This document shows, in pieces, positions 9,601 to 20,815 of a DNA stretch of 64,000 bases. The position numbers and the translations under genes are program-made. The DNA is taken from the NCBI GenBank assembly GCA_036365455.1, contig JAWQUS010000022.1, positions 3,410,001 to 3,474,000 on the forward strand, read 5' to 3'. Position 1 is the stretch's first letter. The number at the start of each line of letters is the position of its first letter. This stretch comes from Macrosoma leucophasiata (lineage: Eukaryota > Arthropoda > Insecta > Lepidoptera > Hedylidae). Below the pieces are notes generated by a model. The model saw nothing but the letters and a program-made list of their open reading frames with translations. It had not been told where the DNA came from and ran no database searches.

Positions 9601-12190
9601 ACACTACCATTTAGCGGCAAGTACTCGTATATTATGTAATGCGGTGGTGCCCACGCCCGCGTGCTCCGTCACTGGAGCTGACGGCGGATTCAGAGGTTTG
9701 AAGACTCGTTTTTAAAACATACCTACTATTTATTTTTAGGTGGTCTCTGTGAGCCCTATTCGTGTGTATCTCACGGATTCGACAGGGCCGCTCCCATAGC
9801 GGTCGGCAAGAAGATTCTGATTGTTGGTGCTGGTATCATAGGTAAGACGAAAATCGAATCGTTCCTAGTGATCCTATACAAGGTCATGTGTGGAACACTT
9901 TTTAACCTTTCAGAGGTTGCGCGCAGTCGTTGCACCTGCAACTGGTTAAGCCGCCCCTGGATATGATCATGACGTATGATGTTTTCTGACGAAGCGTCAA
10001 TGACGGTACCTGGCTGAATAACCCTAAAATGATAGGCCCCTAACCCGTGATGTGTATAGTAATACTAAGAATAATAATATATCTTGCTACACATGTCAAT
10101 TACATAGTAATACAGATAAGTTGGATGATTTAGCAAAGAATGTTTTAAAACTTATATAACACAAGGTTTATTGCTTTTCAGTATCATAAAGAGTCTCTTA
10201 TCTCATATCTTATATCTTTTTATGCTTGTTACAAAATTTTTTGCTATACCTATTTGGTGGGCTCGAAAACCGGCCACGAACCTCACATCCAAATCTTCAC
10301 AATTTTGAACGAGATATTTGATCGCTTGCACTTAACATCGTCTCTGATTATCTGACATGCTTGAGTGCTTGCAAACCACTGCATTAACCTCATTGGTCAA
10401 GTCGTTAGGTTAATAATGTACGGGAATCTACGGCGCTACTAGATACAGAGCCCTGTGACGATGTCACGTAATTCGCCCGACCCGGGTTCGATTCCCGGAC
10501 GTGGGCACTCTTATCGGAGATGCGGTCGCGGGCCCGACTACGGTCCGGCCTGGCGCGCAATATCTGCGAGCTTTGCCACTGGAGTGGTGGATGCTCGCCG
10601 CTGTTGGCATCCAATAAAATCGACGCTGGGCGACGGAAAGACGCCGCAATACCAACCGCCCAGGCACCGCTGTCATCGTGGCACCACCAGACTTGGGAGA
10701 GTAGGCGTACTCTGTCGCCTTGCCGTAATCGGCGACGCGGCGCTCATCTCTGCACAATCCAGCCAAGACGCCGCTCTCATTTTATGGAGGTTGAAGATGC
10801 CGAGGCACGTGCTCTTTGCCTCGGCATCTTCAACCTCCATAAAATGAGAGAAGCCTTTACCGCGCCGCACGATACCGCCCACGGAGAATCAAAAAGTCGG
10901 GCTGCGCAGATTTGTTGGAGATACTGAACAGTGTTCAAGGTATCTTATCTTTATCACAAGCGCTTGATCGATTAGTCTTGGTCTACTTCTAAGGCTACCC
11001 TACTATTTATTGACCACAAACTTTGCTAAGGCGATCCACTGTCCTGACATAATTGAAAAGAACATAGCTTGTATGTGGGTTCTAAAACTTAAACATATAT
11101 TTTTAGGTAACCTTTGGGTGACAGCTCTACATCTTCACGGACATAGAGATGTGACTGTGTCTGAGATGAACAAAACTAGACTGGACATCGTTAAAGGCTT
11201 AGGTGAGTAGGTATTAGGAATACTTTGAAAGTTTTTACAGGTAAGGGGTCGTGCATTAATCAGGTGATGTTTTTAGCGTCACTTTGACCTCCCTCTTGGT
11301 GATACCTATTTTTTTAATTTAGCGGAAAATAGTGCGTCGGTAGTAATAAAAATCGTGCAAATTTAATATACTAAGGATGTATTTGGCGTGAAAATTACTG
11401 AATTTCAAGACGAAAGTATCTCAAAATGTTGCCGAAATCACGCACGATTTTTGGTTGAAATTGGACACTCAAAGAAGAAATAAATACATGTGATAGCTCC
11501 ATATACTCCCCTCACCTCCTTGTGTTGTTTCGTGATTTTTACTTGAACCCCCCTTCCCCTTTTCTAGCTTTAAGTGGGGCATCTCCCCCTAGTCAGCGTC
11601 TTGCTATGCTAGTCTTCTAATTTCTCTTGTCGACTGTTGGCCTGATCGTACTGCAGGATACTTATGACATATTTTAATTATTGTTATCTTTGTTTACAGA
11701 AACTGGTTTCAGGTTGACCACACCAGATGTCCTTGAAAAGGAAAACCAGGTTTATGACGTCGTAATTGACTGCACTGGTGAGTATTTTTTACTGTCCGGA
11801 TATTTTTTATTGTCAGGATTAAGATCCTTTATCTCTGGGTGGTCATCATGAATCGAGTGGGAGATATCTACTTCCTAAAGGTTGGCTGTCAGAGAATTGT
11901 GGCATTAAGCCCGCCCTATGTACTGAGTGCAATAATGTGAAAATAAATAAATATATACAGGGTTACTTAATATAAGCACATCACCTCTTGCAGGCAGCCT
12001 CTCTATGATGGGATTGATCTCAAGAGGCTACCTGCAAGAGATGATGCGCTTATTAAAATTAACCCTGTATATTTACGTAGATATTAATTGCGTTTCTCAG
12101 TCGAATTTGCCAAAATTCCAAGTATTATTAGTCTCTGGGGGACGGAAATAGCTACAACAAAAAAGGCTGGTGAATTTTATAGATCAATCG

Positions 12191-12229
<39 letters not shown>

Positions 12230-15200
12230 GAAATACAGAGAAGAACACTACCAACTCTTATTCTTGGTCCCTTTGAGACCATTATCATTTATTATACTTG
12301 GTTTAACTAATTTTGTTCATTGCTCATACGGATCTGCGTTGATTCGTACAAAATGTGTTATGTATATGTTACATGTAAATTAATGTATATTTTGCTCTTA
12401 ACTTTACCCAATATTAGCAAAAGTTTGTGATAAGCTGGATGAAGTCGTCTAAAAATACGTCTCATTTAAATTTTCAATTTCTCTTCATCAGGTGTTGGAA
12501 AAGTAATGGAGGTGACATTCAAATACATGAAGCAAGGTGGTAAATACGTGCTCTTCGGATGCTGTCCCCCCACTCATCAAGCAACGTGAGTATATCTATA
12601 ATATAAAAATAAGTAGCGTTTTCCTTCCTGACGCTATAACTGCCAGAACGCACGAACTGATTTCCACGGTTTTGCATTCGTTGGAAAGGTCTCGGGATCC
12701 GTGAGGTTTATAGCAAAGAAAATTCAGGAAAAATATTTATAAAACGACATCCACGCGGGCGAAGCCGCGGGCAACAGCTAGTATTTTATATATCTTTTTA
12801 TCTATATTTCCCTGCAATGTAAGCAGGAGCTAAACAGCATAGATTATACAAACTAGAACGGGCACATCCCGGACACTCGACTAAAATTCCAAACAAATGC
12901 TTATTCTGGTTACCTATTCACAGACATCAATCAGTGACGTGTTCCTACACGCGCACACAGAAATGTAGCACGTAGGGTTATGACTTATGACCTAAAAATC
13001 GTCGCACTGATTTTGTGACCAAGTTACCTAACGTAAGACCGCTCGCTGGCCCGTTCGCAACCTCACAAGAATAGAATAGAATAGAAAATATTTTTATTTC
13101 GAATAGATCTTTACAGATACTTTCAAAACGTCAATCAATCGTAAACTACCTAGAGCGAATAACCATTAGTAAAAGCAAAATCATATATTAATAGTAAATT
13201 AAAAATTAAAATTTTAACTATTTGGTTAAAACATAATAATCATAAAATTTTTCAATTCCTTCAATGATAATAAATGAAAAGAAAAACTTATTCGTCAAGA
13301 TCAATGTTATTCACTTAGCAGAGTTCCACTGTTGAAGTTTATCCAACTGCCTCTCAAGGGAGGGTGACGGATGAGGAGAGGAAATCAGGCGGGCTGTCGA
13401 AAGGACCATTCTGTACGTAGTATTATTACATATTCTCTGGCACGGGTGCAATGCTAATAATAGGCACGCGCCACCAACCCTGCGGCCGGTACCGACGCCA
13501 GAGATTATGCGACGTCCAGCCCGATTTCCCCGCCTCACCCAACCTCCTCCCCTCTTATAGGCGACGTTTGGTATTCTCTACGTGCTACGCACATAGATGC
13601 ACGTGTAAATACACGTCACGGATTGATGTCTGTGTAATACCGACCAAATTAAGCGTTTGTATGGAATTTTGGCGGAGTGTCCGCGGTGCGCCGCCGCAAC
13701 CGCTATGTACCTGCACTTAAATCTGTAATATCTTCGAAAATATTTAGAAATATATTGGTCTATGATAAATGCACGATTTTTTTATGTTATGGAAGTGGCA
13801 AACAAGCATGCAGTTCACATTGATGTTAAGTGATGACTGCAGCCTATAGGCACTTACACAAAGACCAAGGTCAAAATGCAGATGCGTGACCACTCCTGAG
13901 GCCTAAGGTGTTATGCCTCTGTGCCGGAAATTACAGGGCCGTACATTACTACCTGACCGGAACACGATAGTGCTGAACACTACTATTTAGCGGCAAGTAT
14001 TTAAGGTAATGCGATGGTGCCTACGCCCGCGAGCTCCGTCACTGGAGCTCACCAGTAAAACTGTTGTTGCTGTATTGCCATTATTTCTCATAAAAAGTAA
14101 GGGATAAAAATTGTTATTGTGGGATACCCTAAGAGATTTTACTGGTGGTAGAGTTTCAGTGTAGGAGCTCGAGACCGTAGGCGCCATCGCTTAGGCACCA
14201 TAGCTTAAATAAACTATAGACTTTGTCTGAGATTAATGAAAGACATTTTTGTTTTATTTTCTTTTTAATTTCAGGGTGAATCCATTCGACATCTACAACA
14301 AAGAACTGACGGTGATCGGGGTAAAAATTAACCCCTTCAGCTTCCCCAAAGCCCTAGGATGGTTGAAAGCAATGGGTGGCAGGTATGTCCCGTGCACGGG
14401 TGTAAGAAAGTGATATTATGCAGTGAAAAGCGATTTTTCGTATTGCCTCGAAAAGTTCATAAAAACTCCTAGGAAATCCCCATAACTTTACTAGACCCAT
14501 CTCATCGTATTCCATAAGGTACGATCCAATCATCGTCATCTTCCGTATGGATATTCATTATTACAATTGAAGAATATAAAAACTACTGAAGATTGGCTGT
14601 TTAAGACTTGAATCCGTGGCCGTAAAACAATAAAAAAAGAGATCACAATATTGGGGCTGGTTTTTGGCGGGAACCTTGAAAGATGCGTGTGGTGCTCTTA
14701 TTTCATTTCATTTTCTTGGTGTATTTTTGAGTTATATTAAATCACTATTAAATAAAGTGTATAGTAAAATTGAATAACAGTGCGAAAACACGTTTTTTCA
14801 GGTTGCCTCCAAAACTTTATTGTAAATGTTCTAGTAAACAAGCCATCGCTTTACTAGAATTACTGACTGTGACTGACTGACGGACAGATATATTGACTGA
14901 CGACTCTGTACGAAATATAGTTTTACTTGACACTGGCAATATGCATAGCAAGCGATGCCATAAAATTAAAAAATATATATATAATAGGTTGGGGAAATAG
15001 TTTTTTGGCATTATAGTATGTATGAACTTGTAATATAATCTCTTTGGCTGTAGTATTTGTATCTGGCTGGTTTTGGTATCATTGAAAGTTAAAATTTTAA
15101 AGAACATAATTCCAAATTCAAATTAATTTTGTGTAATTTTCATTTGTTTTTCGTACTGTCAAGATGAGTGAATAATGAAGAAATTCGATACATTTTAAAA

Positions 15201-16350
15201 TTTTACTACAAAAAAGGTAAAAATGCAACGCAAGCCGCGAAAAAAAATTTGCAATGTTTATGGACTCAGTGCACTGTCTGCGAGAGTAGCACAAATTTGG
15301 TTTAAGCGTTTTCAATCCGTAAATTTTGATGTCAAAGATGCACCTCGCTCTGGTCGCCCTATTACGGATAAAGTGGATGCCATTTTTGAAAAAGTGGAGC
15401 AAGATCGACATATCAGTAGTTACGACGTAGCTGAAGAACTGAGAATTGATCACAAAACAGTTTTGGCGCATTTGAAAAAAGCTGGGTACAAAAAAAGCTC
15501 GATATTTGGGTACCTCACGAGCTTACTGAAAGAAACCGTATGAACCGTGTACTCATTTGTGATTCTTTATTACGACGTAATGAAACCGAATCATTTTTGA
15601 AGAAGCTGATAACTGGTGATGAAAAGTGGATCACGTACGACAAGAACGTGCGAAAAAGGTCGTGGTCAAAGGCCGGTCAGGCTTCACAGACTGTGGCGAA
15701 ACCCGGATTAACTCGCAATAAGGTGATGTTGTGTGTGTGGTGGGATTGGAAGGGCATTATTCGTTATGAGCTATTACCACCAGGCAGAACTATCGATTCT
15801 GAACTCTACTGCGAACAACTGATGAGATTAAATCAAGAAGTTGAGAGAAAGCGGCCGGAATTGATCAACAGAAGGGGTGTGGTGTTTCATCGCTAGACCT
15901 CACACATCTATAGCCACTCAGCAAAAATTAAGAGAGTTTGGCTGGGAGGTGTAAATGCATCCGCCGTATAGTCCTGACCTTGCACCTTCAGATTTCCACC
16001 TGTTTCGGTCTCTTCAGAATTCTTTATGCAATGTTAGGTTAACATCACGAGAGGACTGCCAAATCCACTTGTCGCAGTATTTTACTTTTTACTTTAGTTA
16101 AATTTAAATAAACTTTATTAAAAAATGTTTTGAATTATCTTAAAAAATGCGAAGAAACTTTTTCCCCAACCTAATAAAATGGGGCTTCGAGCAGCTTCAC
16201 AGCACAGTAATAAATTGTGTTTTTTTTTTCAGATACTTAGATTACAAAAAGTTGGGTGTCAAGACATATGCCTTATCCGAATACAATAACGCGCTCGAAG
16301 ATTTGAAGTATGGAAGAGTTGCAAAGGCGATGTTCAAAATTTCAAATTGA
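6663..16350 (+). CDS. Zinc-dependent medium-chain dehydrogenase (sorbitol/threonine dehydrogenase-like), nine exons
   Basis: Exons are 6663-6806, 7723-7847, 8329-8495, 9740-9841, 11107-11202, 11700-11777, 12492-12585, 14275-14382 and 16233-16350. All introns are GT-AG, all phases close, and the product is 343 residues, typical of the family. An N-terminal GroES-like fold carries the catalytic zinc ligands Cys40, His63-Glu64 (motif GHESSG) and Glu150. Cys92, Cys95, Cys98 and Cys106 form the structural-zinc lobe. The Rossmann fold has G175-A-G-I-I-G180, and Glu199 at the end of the second strand suggests NAD rather than NADP. The family oxidises polyol or alcohol groups, probably in the cytosol (no signal peptide). 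The exact substrate cannot be told from sequence. Introns hold SINEs, MITEs, a Helitron and a mariner, yet the frame is intact. Confidence 0.95.
6827..7110 (+). repeat. SINE-A copy in dehydrogenase intron 1
   Basis: Full-length unit from ACTGGTGGTAGAGC to CATAAAAAAA, starting only 20 bases inside the intron. Confidence 0.85.
7256..7440 (-). pseudogene. Non-LTR reverse transcriptase C-terminal fragment
   Basis: Minus-strand translation gives a [16 protein letters not shown] segment followed by [10 protein letters not shown], the Cys-rich zinc-knuckle-like tail of lepidopteran non-LTR reverse transcriptases (pattern CDCG...Q.M.H.L..CPL). An in-frame stop follows soon after. A related fragment lies at 46987-47508. 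It is inside intron 1 of the dehydrogenase gene, antisense to it. Confidence 0.6.
8010..8245 (+). repeat. Interspersed repeat H
   Basis: Shares TAGGTATCAACAGAATGTTC and TCATTCACTGGCAGAGTTCC with 18290-18450. An internal inverted repeat (CCCACATTACTGAGCCAAA against its complement) suggests a small DNA element. It lies in dehydrogenase intron 2. Confidence 0.55.
8713..8738. repeat. Perfect 26-base palindrome in intron 3
   Basis: CCACGGGTAATT and its complement flank a central AA. A third half-copy, CCACGGGTAAAC, follows about 25 bases later. Confidence 0.6.
8871..9162 (-). mobile_element. MITE-C copy, full length, in dehydrogenase intron 3
   Basis: Ends CATAGAGCAAC and GTTGCTCTATG form the inverted repeat, with GGAGGGGAGTAGCCATA-type subterminal sequence on both sides. 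Confidence 0.85.
9392..9679 (-). repeat. SINE-A copy in dehydrogenase intron 3
   Basis: A T-run at the left (A tail on the element strand) and a head ending in TCCGTCACTGGAGCT. It stops about 60 bases before exon 4. Confidence 0.8.
10431..10930. repeat. GC-rich repeat block in dehydrogenase intron 4, with a tRNA-like B box
   Basis: About 500 bases of GC-rich sequence stand out against the AT-rich intron. The start carries GGGTTCGATTCCCGG, a Pol III B box with good flanking pairing, so a tRNA-derived SINE head is likely. Overlapping open frames on both strands look like high-GC artefacts with no family likeness. The block also holds the hairpin at 10774-10850. Confidence 0.5.
10774..10850. 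repeat. Perfect 34-bp inverted repeat with 9-base loop
   Basis: Left arm 10774-10807 (CTCTCATTTTATGGAGGTTG...) and right arm 10817-10850 are exact reverse complements, separated by CGTGCTCTT. Transcribed in either direction the intron would form a perfect 34-bp hairpin. Confidence 0.9.
11952..12071. mobile_element. Short MITE, ~50-bp inverted ends, in dehydrogenase intron 6
   Basis: ATATACAGGGTTACTTAAT at the left and its near complement at the right enclose CACATCACCTCTTGCAGG and its inverted partner around a ~20-base centre. It is about 120 bp in total and folds on itself. Confidence 0.75.
12194..12224. repeat. (AT)n microsatellite
   Basis: Uninterrupted TA repeat of about 31 bases in dehydrogenase intron 6. 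Confidence 0.9.
12595..12781 (+). mobile_element. Non-autonomous Helitron, 187 bp (family A), in dehydrogenase intron 7
   Basis: Starts TCTATAATATAAAAATAAG after an A and ends GGGCAACAGCTAG before a T. The GC-rich hairpin CCGCGG...-type stem (CGCGGGCGAAGCCGCG) lies about 10 bases before the CTAG end, as Helitrons require. It begins only 9 bases after exon 7. A second 187-bp copy is at 33757-33943. Confidence 0.85.
13070..13340. repeat. Interspersed repeat I
   Basis: Shares TTTTATTTCGAATAGATCTT, ACTTTCAAAACGTCAA and TTTTTCAATTCCTTCAATGA with 19172-19450 and, in parts, 2480-2540 and 2880-2970. The family is not recognised. Confidence 0.6.
13495..13690. repeat. Interspersed repeat J
   Basis: Contains TACGTGCTACGCACA, a palindromic CACGTGTAAATACACGT and ATTAAGCGTTTGTATGGA, shared with 25832-26013 and 61150-61348. 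Confidence 0.6.
13777..14056 (-). repeat. SINE-A copy in dehydrogenase intron 7
   Basis: Full unit in reverse orientation. A second, plus-strand SINE-A head fragment follows at about 14140-14205, so the two heads face each other. Confidence 0.85.
14650..14965 (-). repeat. Interspersed repeat G copy in dehydrogenase intron 8
   Basis: Reverse-orientation copy with GGTTGCCTCCAAAACTTT and TTTTACTTGACACTGGC. It abuts the mariner at 14987. Confidence 0.55.
14987..16171 (+). mobile_element. mariner element with intact ends (1,185 bp)
   Basis: The left end GGTTGGGGAAATAGTTTTTT and the right end, whose complement reads GGTTGGGGAAAAAGTTTCTT, are terminal inverted repeats flanked by TA on both sides (14985-14986 and 16172-16173), the mariner target duplication. 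It fills most of intron 8 of the dehydrogenase gene. Confidence 0.9.
15223..16030 (+). pseudogene. mariner transposase, frameshifted and missing a catalytic residue
   Basis: The N-terminal helix-turn-helix part includes [20 protein letters not shown] and SGRP (15223-15487). A one-base frameshift in an A-run near 15490 breaks the frame before the WVPHEL linker. The catalytic core resumes with the first Asp in TGDEKW (15617 on). Near 15888-15895 the frame breaks again: only ARPHTS of the usual D-N-A-R-P-H motif remains, so the second catalytic Asp is deleted. The third acidic site survives in YSPDLAPSD, in another frame. The copy cannot make active transposase. Confidence 0.9.
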
Positions 16351-16351
16351 A

Positions 16352-16357
16352 AATAAA
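16352..16357 (+). terminator. Poly-A signal AATAAA of the dehydrogenase gene
   Basis: AATAAA starts just after the TGA stop at 16348-16350, so the 3' UTR would be only about 20-30 bases. Confidence 0.6.
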
Positions 16358-16379
16358 AATTTAAATGAATGAAAGCGGC

Positions 16380-17339
16380 ATTTTATCTTTGTTATTGTTT
16401 TTTAATATTATTGGTGATTGTTGTAAGTTTTTTTTAATGTAATGGAGGTGGCATACAACGATGCACGGTATTCAAAAAGGCCTGGTATTTACCTACCTAA
16501 TATAGAAACAAAAAGTATATTCAATGACTCATTCATTGAATATAATTTGTAGTCCGAGAGTTGGTGCTCAATTTCAAGATTAAATTAGATAAGAATTAAT
16601 ATAATTTTGATTATTTTTGCATAAACAAAACTTATAAAAGTAATCTCTGAATAATTTTAATATTACACCAACTCTTTGTAGAGCTGGGTCTTAATTTTAA
16701 CATTAAGCATAAAAAAAGCTAATTATCATAAAATAAATAGAAATTTGTTAGTGTATCGTTCTACAAAAGAAAAAAATCAATAACTTTCTTATCTTAAATT
16801 TCGAAAAAGCTTGACATATAGTGTGAAACACGTTTATCAAGGTTCTATATAAGCTAAAATAAAAAGTAGTGAAATAATTCCACAGTGAAAAATACGTTTT
16901 CTTGCCTTTTTCAAAGTAGTTTCCGTGTCACTTTCACTTTTGAGTGGGTATTGTTTTTGTAAATTTCAAATTACTTACAACATTTATCTCAAATGAACCA
17001 CCAGCTCTGAGACTACTGGACCATCAGGTCAAGAACAATGATTATTATGCAAATGTTACAATTAGAATAAATTCAAAATGGTCCACCGTTAGTAAATCCG
17101 TTATGAAATGATTATTGATCATCCATTATTCATAACTGTAATGTAACATTTAAATATGAAATAATAAATGTCAAAAGGTAAAACAAAATGGCGGATGTGA
17201 AGCAAAACAAACAATTGTTTGGACGAGTGAATAACGAAGTTAGAATAATAATATGGACGTTCACATTAGGTATCTGTATTCTAGTTCACATCATCTATAT
17301 TCTATACTTTAATTCCTATTTGTATTAGATCTAAGGATT
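16380..17339. other. AT-rich intergenic stretch, no gene seen
   Basis: It holds only a SINE-A tail fragment at 16427-16465 and AT-rich sequence with no open frame of note. Confidence 0.6.
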
Positions 17340-17514
17340 TTGACTAAAAGAGCAACACTCTGAGTTTGTTGGGTAGAGGAGTTCTTCTCAGTAGTGCCTG
17401 CACTTGGTCGCACGCATTTCCCCCCGCAAAAAATGACAGACTGTTTTGCATCGGTAATACACGCTATGGCTACTCCCCTCCGGTCCGCCGCGACCGGTGG
17501 GCCGCGTTGCTCTA
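17340..17514 (-). mobile_element. MITE-C, internally replaced copy
   Basis: The left GAGCAACAC end is followed by foreign sequence (CTGAGTTTGTTGGGTAGAGG), then the MITE-C right half from CGCACGCATTTCCCCCCGC to GTTGCTCT. The foreign part recurs inverted at 19465-19515. Confidence 0.6.
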
Positions 17515-17730
17515 TTGCCTACCCCTTCGGGGATTACGGGCGTATAGTGTACATGTCATGTACGTACTATTCTCAAATGTAGGTAAGCACATTACCCCTA
17601 TTTGATTAATTTTATTGTTTTTTTATTATATTCCTAGCTATCGACCCAAGGTTGACTAACGACACACATTTTAAGGTCCACCGAAATCGTATAATTTGAT
17701 AGTATCTTTGTAGGTAATTAAAAAAGAATA

Positions 17731-18129
17731 TACTGGTGGTAGAGTTCCAGTTTAGCTGCTCGAGGGTGGTAGACCACCGGTTAACCTAATCTATCTGCCG
17801 CCAAATAGTGTTCAGCACTATCGTGTTCCGGTTAGTTGGTAATGTATGGCCCCGTAATAACTATTAGATATATCTTATAACTAAGGTCTCAGGGGTGGCA
17901 ACGCATCTGCATTTTGACCTCTGGTCTATAGGCTACTAACATCAATGTGAACTGCATGCTTTTTTCACCTTCAATACACAAAAAAAATACTGATGGTAGA
18001 GCTCCAGTTATTGAGTTCGTGGGCGTATGCACCATCACATTACCTAATCAACTTGTCACTTAATGGTAGTGTTCAGCGATAGTGTTCCGGTTAGGTGGTA
18101 ATGTACGGCTCTATAATTTTCGGCACAAA
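17731..18129 (+). repeat. Two SINE-A copies in tandem
   Basis: 17731-17987 runs to an A tail and is followed at once by a second head at 17988, which stops at about 18129. Direct abutment suggests A-tail-targeted insertion. Confidence 0.75.
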
Positions 18130-18289
18130 CTCAAACTCAAAAATTCATTTAATCACTTGGAAATAATAGAATTTGCTTGTGATAGGTCAAATTACAAATA
18201 TAAAATTAAAGCGAATAACAACTGATACGTTGATTAATATGTCAAAGTAAATAAATTAATAATAGTCCAAAAATACTTAATAATAAAAA

Positions 18290-18450
18290 TAGGTATCAAC
18301 AGAATGTTCCATACTCTCTTTTACAAACGGCAAGATAAGACTAAACAAAAAAATATGGGACATTCTTTGTCATTCACTGGCAGAGTTCCAAAGCCCACAT
18401 TACTGAGAAAAAACCTGCCAAAACAAAACTCAAAAGGGTCTTTTCAAAAT
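18290..18450 (+). repeat. Interspersed repeat H copy
   Basis: Matches 8010-8245 in TAGGTATCAACAGAATGTTC and TCATTCACTGGCAGAGTTCC. Confidence 0.55.
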
Positions 18451-18910
18451 ATATTCCTTAAAACTATTTTCACAATATGAAACTTATAACTATGTTTGTA
18501 CAAGTACTTGATATTGTACAAGTACAATGCACATTCATTTCACAAAATTATTGTTTAGTCTTGTGGAGCTAGACCAGCATTTGTCCAGGCATCTCTATCC
18601 TTTAGATAGTCATCGAGTCTATAGTACGCATTTTTACATAGTGTGCGTTTAATACATGACTTAAATTTATTATCTGTAAGTTCAAGAATGTTGGACGGAA
18701 TTTTGTTATAAAACTGTATACAACATGTTAAGAAACATTTATGTGTTTTCGATGGGCGAAAACTTGGAAATACTAATTTATTTCACACAGGACAATAACT
18801 TAAACCGTAGGAGTGGAAACGCGTCTACATTGAAATCTGTGGTTTTTATAGATGTTTATAGGCTACAGTTTCACTTCCTTACCATCAATGTGAGCCGCTT
18901 TCATACATAC

Positions 18911-19640
18911 CAAAGAGCAACACGGGCCACCCGCCGCGGCGGACCGGAAGGGAGTAGCCATAGCGTTTATTCTCGATGCAAAACAGTCTGTCAATTTTTG
19001 CGGGGAGGAAATACGTGTGACACACACACTACAAAAATCGTCTATTACTAGGAAACTCGCACCTTGACTTTAACAAAATATTTAAATAATTTCACGCACA
19101 CACTTAAACATCTCGGCGACAGGTATAGGAACAGTTGTGCTTGTCCTTTGACAGAGGGGAAAGCTTGCATATGAAAGAAGAAAGAAAGATTGAAAATATT
19201 TTTATTTCGAATAGATCTTTCTTTACAGATACTTTCAAAACGTCAAGAAATCATAAATTACCTGGAGTGAATAACTGTTACATATAAATTAGATATAGAC
19301 ATAAAATTAGAATTGAAAGTACATACTTATCACTAAATAAAACATAATAATCACAAAATTTTTCAATTCCTTCAATGATGATAAATGAAGAAAAAGAAAA
19401 ACTTATTCGTCAAGATCAAAGTTCTTATCTTCTCACTTAGTCATAATCACTTAGCAGAGTTCCAAGTGCAGTCACTATTGAGAAGAACTCCGCTACCTAA
19501 CAAACTCAGCAAGAGTTCTTATAAATGAGAGCTTGAATCTAGTACAGATTATCGTGATAATCAAATAATTTGAACGTCCATAGCATTGATGCAAAATATG
19601 GCTTCTCCCCTCCGGTCCGCCGCGGCCGGTGGCCCGTGTA
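18911..19640 (+). mobile_element. MITE-C copy split by a later insertion
   Basis: MITE-C sequence runs from 18911 to GCTTGCATATG at about 19171 and resumes with ATATGGCTTCTCCCCTCC at about 19593. The ~420 bases between contain repeat I and another repeat. ATATG is present at both joins, as a short target duplication would give. Confidence 0.65.
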
Positions 19641-20059
19641 CATACAAACAGAAGGAATGAGGGCTTTTAAGGTATGTGACTCATCCCTGATTGTTAGTTC
19701 CATGAAAAGCAAGGTTCGCCCACACTACACACAACAATAGTCCATTGATAGCATCGCTCTAATGACCTACTGACATTATGTGGGTCTTTGAGATTTTTTT
19801 TCTTCTCGTAACAGTGTTAGATGAGAAAAGAAAACAAAAAAGGCTAAGTGCGATTCGGATGCGCACGCAGGATTTCGTATTATTATCTCAAAAAAATGGC
19901 AAATTTTTATGTGTGTGTGGGAGCCCCTTTCAAATGTATTTTTTTTAAAGTACCTAAATATATACGAGTATGTATATGTATAATGTTAAATCGTGGCTCT
20001 GCAAGCCACTCGCTGCTGTGGTGGAGAGACAGCTTGGGAAGAGGTGTATGAGTATGTCG

Positions 20060-20815
20060 TTGGCCCTGCATCTTATACCCAGCCACCTATCTGTGGTCTC
20101 GCTGTCAGATTGAGACGTTGGTGGGGCCGCGGAAGGGTGGTTTAGGGTCAGTTCAACCCTGACACTTACGCTTCCCCGGAGCCGAACTGTTTGCCCCTGG
20201 ACCCCTCCACTCGAATGTCTTGGGACGCCTGGCGTTGTGAGTGGGCAGGGACCTTCGGGCGTCGGACTAGGGGATGTCCCTCGCCCAAATGGATAGATCC
20301 CGGGCGGTGTTGGTTGGTGCCGAAGGCTCCGAGGAGGGCTCGGCATCGAGCTGCCGCCGGTGGGGCGCGGATGTGTGCGATAGAGTTCCCGTGACCCCGC
20401 CACTTATGGCTGCCGAGTCGGAGCACCGAGAGGTTTTAGTGGGTAGGCGGCTGTCCTTTTCCGGAGTCTTACATAACCCACCCCTCTCCCCAAGAGTGAG
20501 TATGCGCAAAGTATTTAAATAAAAGGTAAGTAGCTGTAAGGGCCTCCTGGCGATGAACTAGGGAACGTCCGTCACCCGGTGTGGTCCCATAGTTGGTGTC
20601 ATAGTGTTCCGGACGCTAGAAGCAGCAGCCAGTGAAGTTGTGCCCGGTTGTGGGCAGCCGCCGGCGGGGTTGTGGATGTGTGCTAAAGCGTTCCCATGAC
20701 ACTGATGTCGGACGAGTCGGAATAGGAGTTTTAGTGGTCTACCCACTTGGGTCTTTTATTTTCCCAGAGTCCCACAAAACCCACCCCACTTTCCAAGGGT
20801 GGATATCAAGGTAAG
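20060..20815. repeat. GC-rich block with two diverged copies of one module
   Basis: 20100-20500 and 20540-20815 share GTTTTAGTGGGTAGG-type sequence, CAGAGTC/GGAGTCTTACA, CCACCCC and GGATGTGTG/GATAGAG landmarks. Long overlapping open frames on both strands reflect GC content. The style resembles the untranslated ends of R1/jockey-type retrotransposons, but no protein motif is visible. Confidence 0.45.

Noticed and set aside
10405..10927. Open frames of up to 135 codons in the GC-rich intron block
   Set aside because: They overlap on both strands, run through a perfect hairpin and a tRNA-like B box, and lie inside an intron of a well-supported gene.
15118..15471. 117-codon minus-strand frame
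   Set aside because: Antisense of the mariner transposase remnant.
19954..20403. 149-codon minus-strand proline/arginine-rich frame
   Set aside because: Composition is driven by the GC-rich repeat, and an overlapping plus-strand frame is equally open.
20166..20522. Long overlapping open frames on both strands in the GC-rich block
   Set aside because: Several frames of 60-150 codons overlap in all directions, which GC-rich DNA gives by chance. None shows a motif, and the block is internally repeated.
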